Positions 7,145-15,249 of a stretch of 40,079 nucleotides of DNA are shown one piece after another. The first letter of the stretch is position 1. The number at the start of each line of letters is the position of its first letter. The translations under genes and the position numbers were made by a program. The DNA comes from Clostridium sp. CAG:780 (GTDB taxonomy: Bacteria > Bacillota > Clostridia > TANB77 > CAG-508): positions 1 to 40,079 of the forward strand of contig HF994450.1 of the NCBI GenBank assembly GCA_000434195.1, given 5' to 3'. The notes beneath the pieces are model-generated. The model had not been told where the DNA came from. It saw only the letters and a list, made by a program, of their open reading frames with translations, and did not search any database.

Positions 7145-9778
7145 ATGAGTGACGAATACAAAGTCGTAGACAGTGTAGATAGTCTACAAGAGGCTTTTGA
7201 AAGAGTTAGAAAAGCACAAAAGGAATTTTCAAAATATACACAAGAACAAGTAGACAAGATATTTAAAGCAGCAGCAATAGCAGCAAACCAAGCAAGAATT
7301 CCACTTGCAAAAATGGCAGTGGAAGAAACAGGAATGGGAGTTGTAGAAGACAAAGTAATAAAGAATAATTATGCAGCTGAATATGTTTACAATAAATATA
7401 GAAATGTAAGAACCTGTGGAGTACTAGAAGAAGACAAAAACTTTGGAATTAAGAAAATAGCTGAACCAGTAGGAGTAATTGCGGCAGTAATACCAACAAC
7501 AAACCCTACATCAACAGCAATATTTAAAACATTAATAGCATTAAAAACTAGAAATGGAATGATAATAAGTCCTCATCCAAGAGCAAAAAAATCTACAATA
7601 GAGGCAACAAAAATAGTACTAGAAGCGGCAATAAAAGCTGGAGCACCAAAAGACATTATTGCTTGGATTGATGTTCCATCATTAGAATTGACAAATATGC
7701 TAATGCAGTCAGCAGATATAATACTTGCAACAGGTGGACCTGGGATGGTAAAATCAGCATACTCTAGTGGAAAACCAGCATTGGGAGTTGGACCGGGAAA
7801 TACACCAGCTGTAATAGATGAAAGTGCAGATATATTATTAGCAGTAAATTCAATAATACATTCAAAAACATTTGATAATGGAATGATATGTGCATCAGAA
7901 CAATCAGTAATAGTTCTAGATTCAATATATGATAAAGTAAGAGATGAATTTCTAAGAAGAAATTGCTATATACTAAATCCAGAAGAAACAGAAAAAGTAA
8001 GAAAAACCATAATCATAAATGGTGCATTAAATGCAAAAATAGTAGGACAGAAAGCAACTCGTATTGCAGAGCTTGCAGGAATAAATGTTCCAGAAAACAC
8101 AAAAATATTAATAGGTGAAGTTGAGAGTGTAGAAATGTCAGAAGAATTTGCAAGAGAAAAACTATCACCAGTATTAGCGATGTATAGAGCTAAAAATTTT
8201 GTGGATGCTGTGGACAAAGCATATAGACTAATAGAAGATGGCGGATTAGGACACACATCATCAATATATATAAATACCTTAACAGAACAAGAAAAACTAC
8301 AAACCTTTTATAGCACAATGAAAACTTACAGAGTGTTAGTAAACACACCAGCATCACAAGGTGGAATAGGAGATATTTACAACTTTAAATTAACTCCTTC
8401 ACTAACACTGGGCTGTGGAACTTGGGGAGGAAACTCGGTTTCAGAGAATGTAGGAGTAAAACATTTAATAAATGTAAAAACAGTTGCAGAGAGGAGAGAA
8501 AATATGCTTTGGTTTAGAACACCTGAGAAGGTATATATAAAGAGAGGATGCTTGCCAGTAGCCTTAGAAGAATTAAAAAATGTAATGAATAAAAAGAGAG
8601 TATTCATAGTAACAGATAGTTTCTTATACAAAAATGGATACACAAAAGTAATAACAGACAAATTAAATGAAATGGGAATAGAACATGCAACATTTTTTGA
8701 TGTTCAACCAGATCCAACACTTGCCAGTGCAAAAGAAGGAGCAAAGATATTAACAGACTTTAATCCAGATTGCATAATCGCAGTTGGTGGAGGAAGCGCA
8801 ATGGATGCAGCTAAAATAATGTGGGTATTATATGAGCACCCAGAAGTAGAATTCCTAGATATGGCAATGAGATTTATGGACATTAGAAAAAGAGTATACA
8901 CATTCCCTAAAATGGGCGAAAAAGCTTACTTTATAGCAGTGCCAACATCAGCAGGAACAGGTTCTGAAGTTACACCATTTGCAGTAATTACAGACGAAAC
9001 AACAGGAATAAAATATCCTCTAGCAGATTATGAGCTACTACCAAAGATGGCAATAGTAGACGCAAATATGATGATGAATGCACCAAAAGGACTAACATCT
9101 GCATCAGGAATAGACGCTGTAACACACTGCCTAGAAGCATATGCATCAATGATGGCAACACCATACACAGATGCACTTGCAAAAGAAGCATTAGGAAAAA
9201 TATTTAAATATTTACCAAGAGCATATGAAAATGGAGCAAATGATCCAGAAGCAAGAGAAGAAATGGCAAATGCAGCAACAATGGCAGGAATGGCCTTCGC
9301 AAATGCATTCTTAGGAGTATGTCACTCAATGGCACACAAATTAGGAGCATTCCACCATATAGCACACGGAATTGCAAATGCTCTGTTAATAGACGAAGTA
9401 CTAAGATACAATAGCCAAGAAGCACCTGTAAAAATGGGAACATTCCCACAATACGGATATCCAAATACACTAAGAAGATATGCAGAAATAGCAGAAAGTG
9501 TAGGAATTACAGGAAATAATGATGAAGAAAAACTAGAAAATCTAATAAAGAAAATAGATGAACTAAAAGAAACAATTGGTATAAAACCAACTATAAGAGA
9601 TTATGGAGTAGATGAAAAAGACTTCTTAGCAACCTTAGACGAAATGACAGAAGACGCATTTGATGATCAATGTACTGGAACAAACCCAAGATACCCATTG
9701 ATGAGCGAAATAAAAGATATGTATCTACAAGCATATTATGGTCACAAAGTAGAAGGAGGAGAAGAAAATGGAATATAA
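7145..9778 (+). CDS. adhE: Bifunctional acetaldehyde-CoA/alcohol dehydrogenase
   Basis: Reduces acetyl-CoA to acetaldehyde and then ethanol, oxidising two NADH; a key redox sink in fermentation. At 877 residues it is full length. The N-terminal aldehyde-dehydrogenase half (about 1-440) has the catalytic cysteine C249 in NGMICASE. The C-terminal iron-dependent alcohol dehydrogenase half has GGGSAMDAAK, PTSAGTGSE, and the metal ligands in GIDAVTH (Asp, His), CHSMAHKLG and HHIAHG. AGGAGG precedes the ATG at ideal spacing. Own promoter with a possible redox operator. The next gene starts inside its last codons. Presence suggests an anaerobic fermentative lifestyle. Confidence 0.97.
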   Translation: MSDEYKVVDSVDSLQEAFERVRKAQKEFSKYTQEQVDKIFKAAAIAANQARIPLAKMAVEETGMGVVEDKVIKNNYAAEYVYNKYRNVRTCGVLEEDKNFGIKKIAEPVGVIAAVIPTTNPTSTAIFKTLIALKTRNGMIISPHPRAKKSTIEATKIVLEAAIKAGAPKDIIAWIDVPSLELTNMLMQSADIILATGGPGMVKSAYSSGKPALGVGPGNTPAVIDESADILLAVNSIIHSKTFDNGMICASEQSVIVLDSIYDKVRDEFLRRNCYILNPEETEKVRKTIIINGALNAKIVGQKATRIAELAGINVPENTKILIGEVESVEMSEEFAREKLSPVLAMYRAKNFVDAVDKAYRLIEDGGLGHTSSIYINTLTEQEKLQTFYSTMKTYRVLVNTPASQGGIGDIYNFKLTPSLTLGCGTWGGNSVSENVGVKHLINVKTVAERRENMLWFRTPEKVYIKRGCLPVALEELKNVMNKKRVFIVTDSFLYKNGYTKVITDKLNEMGIEHATFFDVQPDPTLASAKEGAKILTDFNPDCIIAVGGGSAMDAAKIMWVLYEHPEVEFLDMAMRFMDIRKRVYTFPKMGEKAYFIAVPTSAGTGSEVTPFAVITDETTGIKYPLADYELLPKMAIVDANMMMNAPKGLTSASGIDAVTHCLEAYASMMATPYTDALAKEALGKIFKYLPRAYENGANDPEAREEMANAATMAGMAFANAFLGVCHSMAHKLGAFHHIAHGIANALLIDEVLRYNSQEAPVKMGTFPQYGYPNTLRRYAEIAESVGITGNNDEEKLENLIKKIDELKETIGIKPTIRDYGVDEKDFLATLDEMTEDAFDDQCTGTNPRYPLMSEIKDMYLQAYYGHKVEGGEENGI

Positions 9779-10529
9779 TTTAAACAATGTAATAGCAGAA
9801 AGAGCAAACAAAACAATATATCAAGACAATGGAAAAACAATAAAACTATTTATAGAAAACTACTCAAAGGCAGACATACTAAACGAAGCTTTGAACTTAG
9901 CAAGAGTTGAAGAAGCAACAGACTTAAATGTACCAAAGCTAATAGAAATAGGAAAAATAGAAAATAGATGGGCCTTGGTTACAGAATATGTAGAAGGAAA
10001 ACCATTAAGCCAATTAATGGAAGAACATCCAGAAAAACTAGAAGAATATTTACAATTCTTTGTAAAAATACAACTAGAAGTATTATCAAAGAAAGTACCT
10101 TTATTAAGTAGAATAAAAGATAAATTTAGAAGAAAACTAACAGAAGCAACAAACATAAGCAATGAAGTAAGATATGATTTACTACAAAGACTAGAGGGAA
10201 TGAAAAACCACGCAAAATTATGTCATGGAGATTTCAACCCAAGCAATATAATAGTAAAAGAAAATGGAGAATATTGCATACTAGATTGGTCGCACGCAAC
10301 ACAAGGAAATGCATCAGCAGATGCAGCAAGAACATTCTTATTATTCTCAATGAAAGGACAAGACGAAATCGCAAATAGATACTTAGAAATATTTGCAAAT
10401 GCAAGTGAGATAGAGAAAAACAAAATCCAAACTTGGATACCAATAGTTGCAGCAACACAAATGACAAAAGGAAAAGCGGAAGAACAAGAATTTTTAAGTA
10501 AGTGGATAGATATTGTAGAATATCAATAA
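9768..10529 (+). CDS. APH/choline-kinase-like phosphotransferase
   Basis: A 253-residue protein of the aminoglycoside phosphotransferase/choline kinase (protein-kinase-like) fold. It has a VTEYVEGKPL hinge (71-80), the catalytic loop HGDFNPSN (153-160) and the metal-binding ILDW (D173), so it is likely an active small-molecule kinase. The gene starts 11 bases inside adhE in another frame, behind GGAGGAG, so it is translationally coupled to adhE, and is closed by a terminator. The substrate cannot be told. Antibiotic resistance is not implied, since most chromosomal members phosphorylate metabolites such as sugars, choline or ethanolamine. Confidence 0.82.
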   Translation: MEYNLNNVIAERANKTIYQDNGKTIKLFIENYSKADILNEALNLARVEEATDLNVPKLIEIGKIENRWALVTEYVEGKPLSQLMEEHPEKLEEYLQFFVKIQLEVLSKKVPLLSRIKDKFRRKLTEATNISNEVRYDLLQRLEGMKNHAKLCHGDFNPSNIIVKENGEYCILDWSHATQGNASADAARTFLLFSMKGQDEIANRYLEIFANASEIEKNKIQTWIPIVAATQMTKGKAEEQEFLSKWIDIVEYQ

Positions 10530-10535
10530 AATTAT

Positions 10536-10566
10536 AAAATTACCTGCCTAAAGCGGGTAATTTTGC
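10536..10566 (+). terminator. Terminator of the adhE-kinase unit
   Basis: Arms AAAATTACCTGC (10536-10547) and GCGGGTAATTTT (10553-10564), twelve pairs including one G-U, with a 5-nt loop. The T-run is short (four), so termination may be partial. Confidence 0.7.
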
Positions 10567-10615
10567 TGTATATACCAAAAAATAACAGAAAAATTCAGTA
10601 AAATGGCTAGAAATG

Positions 10616-10643
10616 TTGTAATTTTCTGTATTTTTGATATAAT
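10616..10643 (+). promoter_or_regulatory. pfkA promoter
   Basis: TTGTAA (10616-10621), 16-nt spacer, TATAAT (10638-10643); AGGAGG follows about 20 bases later. CAGAAAAATT upstream and AATTTTCTG across the spacer form a loose inverted repeat that might be an operator. Confidence 0.7.
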
Positions 10644-10674
10644 ATTCATAAGTTAAACATAGGAGGTAAATAAA

Positions 10675-11820
10675 ATGTTAAAAAAGGTAGCGATTTTAAC
10701 AAATGGAGGAGACGTAGCAGGGTTTAATGCTGTTATAAGAGCGATAGTAAAAACAGCAGAAGAAAATGATATAGAATGTTATGGATTTGTAGATGGATAT
10801 AGAGGACTATTAAATAATGATTATATAAGATTAAGCACTAGTGGTAATAGAAACGCATCGGGAATACTTGCAAAAGGCGGATCAATAATAGGATCTTCAA
10901 CAAATGCAAATCTATTTAATTATAAAGTAGTAAAAGAAAACGGAGAAATAGAATATCAAGACTTATCAGATAAATGTATTCAAAATGTTAGAGAAGATGG
11001 ATTTGATTGTATATTCACACTTGGAGGAGATGGAACACAAAAATCAGCAAGAGACTTCTATCTAAAAGGACTAAACGTAATAGGAGTTCCAAAAACAATA
11101 GACAATGATGTTGCATGTACAGAAATAACATTTGGATACAATACAGCAGTATCAGTAGCAACAGAAGCATTGGATAGACTACACACAACAGGAGAAACAC
11201 ATCATAGAATAATGGTATTAGAAGTAATGGGAAGATATGCAGGATGGATAGCTCTAGAGTCAGCAATAGCAGGAGGAGCAGATATAGCACTTATTCCAGA
11301 AATACCATACGATATACACAAAACAGTAGATAAAATAAAAGAAAGAGCCAGAGTTGGAAAACGTTTTAGTATAGTAGTTGTAGCAGAAGGAGCAACACCA
11401 AAAGGAGGAAACATCTCAGTAGAAAATGTAAGAGACAACGGAGCAGGAGTAGATAACACAAAACTTGGTGGAGCCGGAGAAATAGTAACAAAACAATTAG
11501 AGAAATTATCAGGGTTTGAAGCAAGATGCACAGTTTTGGGATACATGCAAAGAGGTGGAACACCAACTGCATTTGATAGAGTATTATCAACAAAATATGG
11601 AGCAAAAGCAATGGAACTAGCTATGGAAGGAAAATTTGGAACAATAGCAGTTATCAAAAACGGAAAATTAGATTATGCAACACTAGAAGACGTTGTGGGA
11701 CAAAACAAAGAAATAGGAGCAGTGTCAGGAAATACACCAACAAGTAATATAAGAAAAATAAAAATGGATGACGATTTAGTAAAAACAGCAAGAGACATAG
11801 GAATCTGCCTTGGAGACTAG
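10675..11820 (+). CDS. pfkA: 6-phosphofructokinase, Gly/Lys (mixed) subtype
   Basis: Phosphorylates fructose 6-phosphate to the 1,6-bisphosphate, the committed glycolytic step. The 381 residues include NGGDVAGFNAVIR (10-22), GGDGT (117-121), PKTIDND with catalytic D143, and MGRYAGW. The two residues used to predict the phosphate donor are glycine at 120 (ATP type) and lysine at 140 (the position occupied by lysine in pyrophosphate enzymes). This combination is known in non-allosteric ATP-dependent group III enzymes, so ATP is the likely donor and classical PEP/ADP allostery is doubtful. It has its own promoter and is followed by argS after 33 bases. Confidence 0.93.
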   Translation: MLKKVAILTNGGDVAGFNAVIRAIVKTAEENDIECYGFVDGYRGLLNNDYIRLSTSGNRNASGILAKGGSIIGSSTNANLFNYKVVKENGEIEYQDLSDKCIQNVREDGFDCIFTLGGDGTQKSARDFYLKGLNVIGVPKTIDNDVACTEITFGYNTAVSVATEALDRLHTTGETHHRIMVLEVMGRYAGWIALESAIAGGADIALIPEIPYDIHKTVDKIKERARVGKRFSIVVVAEGATPKGGNISVENVRDNGAGVDNTKLGGAGEIVTKQLEKLSGFEARCTVLGYMQRGGTPTAFDRVLSTKYGAKAMELAMEGKFGTIAVIKNGKLDYATLEDVVGQNKEIGAVSGNTPTSNIRKIKMDDDLVKTARDIGICLGD

Positions 11821-11853
11821 GTAAGCCCTAATCTCAAGAAAGGAAAGAATAAT

Positions 11854-13569
11854 ATGAAAGATTTTAAACAAATAATAGCAGAAGAAATTGAAAAAGCAAC
11901 AAACATAAATAAAGAAAAAATATTAGAAAACATAGGGGTGCCAAAAGATGCCTCTAATGGCGATTACGCATTCCCTTGCTTTATATTAGCAAAAGAACTA
12001 AAAAAATCGCCAGTAGCAATAGCAGAAGAAATAAAAGAGAAAATTTCACAAAACTTAGAAAATATAAAAGAAATCTCAGAAGTAAGTGCAGTAAATGGAT
12101 TTTTAAACTTTAAACTAAATAAAAATCAAATTACACAAGAAGTAATTGACGAATTTGATACCGAAAAAGAGAACTTTGGAAGCCAAAAACAAGAAAAACC
12201 ACAAAACATAGTAATAGACTACTCGGCACCAAACATTGCAAAGCCATTCCACATAGGACATTTACGTTCAACAGTTATTGGTCAAGCTTTATATAACATA
12301 TATAAATACTTAGGATATAATGTTACATCAATAAACCATTTAGGAGATTATGGAACACAATTTGGAAAACTAATCGAAGGATATAAACGTTGGGGAGCAG
12401 AATATGACATTGAAAACAATCCGATAGACGAATTAATGCAAATATATGTAAGAATAAACAACCTTTGTAAAGAAGACGAAAGCGTGCTAGAAGAATGTAG
12501 AAACAACTTCAAAAAGCTAGAAGACGGAGATCCATACTGTGTAGAAATTTGGAAGAAATTTAGAGAATTGAGTTTAAAAGAATTTGACAAAGTGTACGAT
12601 ATACTAGGAGTAAAATTTGATTCTTTAAATGGAGAAGCTTTTTACTCAGACAAGATGCCAGAAATAATAGATATATTGAAAAAAGCAGGAAAATTAGAAG
12701 AATCTGAGGGCGCTCAAGTAGTAAAACTAGGAGACGACATGCCACCTTGTCTAATAATAAAATCAAATGGCTCAACAACATATGCGACAAGGGACTTAGC
12801 AGCAATAATGTATAGAGCAAGAACTTACGATTTCGACAAAGCAATATATGTAACATCATATGAACAAATTTTACACTTCAAGCAAGTATTTGCAACAGCT
12901 AAATATTTAGGATTAGACGAGAAATACACAAACGGATTAGTTCATGTTCCTTTTGGTATGATTTTATTGAAAACAGGTAAAATGTCAACAAGGGAAGGAA
13001 AAGTAATAAAACTAGAAGACTTGTTAAATGAAGCAATAGAAAAAAGTAAGGAAATAATAGAAAAGAAAAATCCAGAACTAGAAAACAAAGAAGACGTTGC
13101 AAAAAAAGTAGGAGTTGGAGCTATCATATTTAATGATTTATCAAACGGCAGAATAAAAGACGAAATATTTGACTGGGATATAATGCTAAACTTCAATGGA
13201 GAGACAGGCCCATATGTTCAATACACAACAGTAAGAGCAAAAAGCGTATTAGAAAAAGCAGGGTATATTCCAAATGTTAAAGAAGTAAATGTGGAAAAAT
13301 TAAATGATAAAGATTCGCAAAAAATAATAAACCAATTATATAATTTCAACAGCATATTAAAGAACGTAACAGAAAAAGAAGAGCCATCAATACTTGCAAG
13401 ATACTTAGTAGACCTTGCACAAAACTTTAGCAGTTTCTACAATAATTGTCACATAATCACAGAAGACAAAGAAATGCAAGATGCAAGATTATACATAACA
13501 TATATAGTAAAAACAATTCTAGAAAAAGGACTAAATTTACTAGGAATACAAGTTCCAGAAAAAATGTAA
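11854..13569 (+). CDS. argS: Arginyl-tRNA synthetase
   Basis: Charges tRNA-Arg; class I synthetase of 571 residues, normal length. The N-terminal tRNA-recognition (Add-1) domain covers about 1-110, HIGH is at 133-136 in NIAKPFHIGHLRST, the second signature appears as TGKMSTREG near residue 375 instead of KMSKS, and the all-alpha anticodon domain ends the protein. AAGAAAGGAAAG precedes the ATG. No T-box leader is visible in the 33-base gap after pfkA, so expression probably follows the pfkA promoter. The VanZ-Alg14 gene follows after 12 bases. Confidence 0.97.
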   Translation: MKDFKQIIAEEIEKATNINKEKILENIGVPKDASNGDYAFPCFILAKELKKSPVAIAEEIKEKISQNLENIKEISEVSAVNGFLNFKLNKNQITQEVIDEFDTEKENFGSQKQEKPQNIVIDYSAPNIAKPFHIGHLRSTVIGQALYNIYKYLGYNVTSINHLGDYGTQFGKLIEGYKRWGAEYDIENNPIDELMQIYVRINNLCKEDESVLEECRNNFKKLEDGDPYCVEIWKKFRELSLKEFDKVYDILGVKFDSLNGEAFYSDKMPEIIDILKKAGKLEESEGAQVVKLGDDMPPCLIIKSNGSTTYATRDLAAIMYRARTYDFDKAIYVTSYEQILHFKQVFATAKYLGLDEKYTNGLVHVPFGMILLKTGKMSTREGKVIKLEDLLNEAIEKSKEIIEKKNPELENKEDVAKKVGVGAIIFNDLSNGRIKDEIFDWDIMLNFNGETGPYVQYTTVRAKSVLEKAGYIPNVKEVNVEKLNDKDSQKIINQLYNFNSILKNVTEKEEPSILARYLVDLAQNFSSFYNNCHIITEDKEMQDARLYITYIVKTILEKGLNLLGIQVPEKM

Positions 13570-13581
13570 GAGGATTCATAA

Positions 13582-14571
13582 ATGAACAAAAATATTTTAA
13601 AACATGTAATCAGATATATATTGATAATTTGTATAATAGTCCTATGTTGTAAAATATTTGCTTTATCTAGTCAAGATGGGGGCGTTTCGGCTGGTACAAG
13701 CAGACAATTTACAGAAATCTTATTAAAAACATTGGGACTAGAATGCAATGATAGAACAATAGAAATAATAAATCCAGTAATTAGAAAAGTTGCACATTTT
13801 AGTGTGTACATGCTACTCGGATTCTTAACAATGTGCACATGCGAAACATTTAAATGGCAAAGAGTCTACAAATTTGATTTTAGCACAATGTTTGCATTTG
13901 TCTTTGCTTGCAGTGATGAATTACACCAAAGGTTAGTACCGGGAAGAAGCGGAGAATTTGCAGATGTATGTCTAGATACAGTGGGAGCAATGTTAGGAGT
14001 TTTAATAGTACTGGCAATAGCATTAATTTGTGTTCAAATAAAAAAGAAAAAGGCAAGCAAACCGAAAAAATTAGTAGAAGAAAATAGTCAGGATGAACCA
14101 AAAAGAAAAGTACTATTTATAGCAAGTACAGGTGGACACCTAAATGAGTTAATGCAACTAAAAACGCTGTTCAAAAAATATGATTATCACATAGTAACAG
14201 AAAACACAAAAGTAGATAAAAGCCTAAAAAAGAAATATGGAGACAAAATGAGCTTCTTAATATATGGAACCAAAAAATATCCAATAAGCTACATTTTTAA
14301 ATTTATAGCAAACAGCTTTATAAGTTTATATTATTTCTTCAAATATCAACCAGAAGTAATAGTAACAACAGGAACACATACAGCAGTTCCAATGTGCTAT
14401 ATAGCCAAAATATTTGGAAGCAAAGTCATATTTATAGAAACATTTGCAAACAGAACAAGCGGAACAGTAGCAGGAAAACTAGTGTACCCAATAGCAGACA
14501 CATTTGTAGTGCAATGGGAAGAAATGCACAAAATATATCCAAAATCAGTATGTTGGGGGTGGCTATATTAA
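13582..14571 (+). CDS. VanZ-Alg14 fusion: membrane VanZ domain plus glycosyltransferase anchor subunit
   Basis: A two-domain protein of 329 residues. Residues 1-152 are a VanZ-like membrane domain with an N-terminal segment (10-28), RKVAHFSVYMLLGFL (69-82) and the conserved SDELHQRLVPGRSGEFAD (111-128). After a basic linker (153-173) comes an Alg14/CpsF-type domain with STGGHLNEL (182-190), VTTGTHTAVP and FIETFANR, ending YPKS…WLY as usual. Alg14 proteins recruit the catalytic Alg13 subunit to membrane-bound lipid acceptors, and that gene follows immediately. The VanZ part would serve as the membrane platform (inference). The fused frame is open and has one clear ribosome site (AAGAGGATTCATAA), so I see no sign of two genes. 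Confidence 0.85.
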   Translation: MNKNILKHVIRYILIICIIVLCCKIFALSSQDGGVSAGTSRQFTEILLKTLGLECNDRTIEIINPVIRKVAHFSVYMLLGFLTMCTCETFKWQRVYKFDFSTMFAFVFACSDELHQRLVPGRSGEFADVCLDTVGAMLGVLIVLAIALICVQIKKKKASKPKKLVEENSQDEPKRKVLFIASTGGHLNELMQLKTLFKKYDYHIVTENTKVDKSLKKKYGDKMSFLIYGTKKYPISYIFKFIANSFISLYYFFKYQPEVIVTTGTHTAVPMCYIAKIFGSKVIFIETFANRTSGTVAGKLVYPIADTFVVQWEEMHKIYPKSVCWGWLY

Positions 14572-15060
14572 ATGATATTCGTAATATTAGGGACGCAAGA
14601 TAAAAAATTCCCAAGACTTTTAGAAGCCGTACAAAAAGCAATAGACGAAAAGAAAATTAGCAAAAAGGAAAAAATAATAGTACAGGCTGGAAGCACAAAA
14701 TTTGAATCAAGCAACATGCAAATAATTGACTACATGCCAGTAGAACAATTCGAAGAATATATAGAAAAAGCAGACATCATAATATGCCATGCAGGAGTTG
14801 GAACAATATTAACAGCCTTAGAAAAAGGAAAAAAAGTAATAGCTGCAGCAAGACTAAAAGAATATGGAGAACATGTAAATGACCATCAACTTCAAATACT
14901 AGAAAACTTTTCAAAAAAAGGCTATCTAGTAGCCTTAGAAGACTTCGACAAGCTAGACGAAGCAATTAAACAAGCAAAAGAACTAGAGCCAAAGCCGATA
15001 AAATCAAACAAACAATACTTCATAAAACAACTAGAAAAAGAAATAAATATATTAGGATAA
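14572..15060 (+). CDS. Alg13-like glycosyltransferase catalytic subunit (EpsE/CpsG type)
   Basis: C-terminal half of a GT28-type glycosyltransferase, 162 residues, which binds the nucleotide sugar. It begins MIFVILGTQ, has HAGVGT (73-78) and the late EHVNDHQ block (100-106) that contacts the UDP-sugar in this family. It starts directly after the stop of the VanZ-Alg14 gene with no spacer, consistent with making equal amounts of two subunits. In streptococcal capsule loci the equivalent pair adds the second sugar to the undecaprenyl-linked first sugar. The same job is likely here for the adjacent polysaccharide operon, although a strong terminator separates them. Confidence 0.88.
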   Translation: MIFVILGTQDKKFPRLLEAVQKAIDEKKISKKEKIIVQAGSTKFESSNMQIIDYMPVEQFEEYIEKADIIICHAGVGTILTALEKGKKVIAAARLKEYGEHVNDHQLQILENFSKKGYLVALEDFDKLDEAIKQAKELEPKPIKSNKQYFIKQLEKEINILG

Positions 15061-15096
15061 AAGAACTTGAAAACAAATTCAAGTTCTTTTATTTTT
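15059..15096 (+). terminator. Strong terminator after the Alg13-like gene
   Basis: Perfect 13-bp stem, arms AAAAGAACTTGAA (15059-15071) and TTCAAGTTCTTTT (15078-15090), 6-nt loop, then ATTTTT. It overlaps the stop codon and separates the pfkA-argS-Alg14/13 unit from the polysaccharide operon. Confidence 0.9.
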
Positions 15097-15134
15097 CTGA
15101 TATCAGTAGCGAAACTCAATATTTCCAAATATTG
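15097..15134. promoter_or_regulatory. Two palindromes upstream of the polysaccharide operon
   Basis: CTGATATCAG (15097-15106) is a perfect 10-bp palindrome and CAATATTT-CC-AAATATTG (15117-15134) a perfect 8+8 dyad. Both lie 40-80 bases before the operon promoter, where regulator sites are expected. No regulator can be named. Confidence 0.45.
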
Positions 15135-15177
15135 CAAGAAGCATAAATAAAATAATAATATTTTATTCGACAAAATT

Positions 15178-15206
15178 TTGCAAAAAACTTGCTTATAATG
15201 TAAAAT
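15178..15206 (+). promoter_or_regulatory. Candidate promoter of the polysaccharide operon
   Basis: TTGCAA (15178-15183), 17-nt spacer, TAAAAT (15201-15206). A better -10, TATAAT, sits at 15194-15199 but has no -35 at correct distance. The -35 overlaps the palindrome TTTTGCAAAA (15176-15185). This appears to be the only promoter before a 16-kb set of closely spaced genes. Confidence 0.5.
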
Positions 15207-15249
15207 AATGATATAGTTATAAAGTGAAAAAATGCGAAGGAGAAACATC

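Noticed and set aside
9768..10529. Aminoglycoside resistance gene
   Set aside because: Only the general kinase fold is supported. Chromosomal coupling to adhE and lack of mobile elements argue against acquired resistance.
11202..11657. A 151-codon - strand open frame inside pfkA
   Set aside because: Entirely antisense to conserved pfkA sequence with no motif; explained by codon bias of the + strand.
13582..14571. VanZ-Alg14 as two genes wrongly joined
   Set aside because: No internal stop, no internal ribosome site near residue 155-175, and a continuous basic linker support one protein, although comparison with relatives is still decisive.
13582..14571. VanZ domain as evidence for glycopeptide resistance
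   Set aside because: No vanR/S/H/A/X genes are near; VanZ-like domains are widespread without any resistance role.
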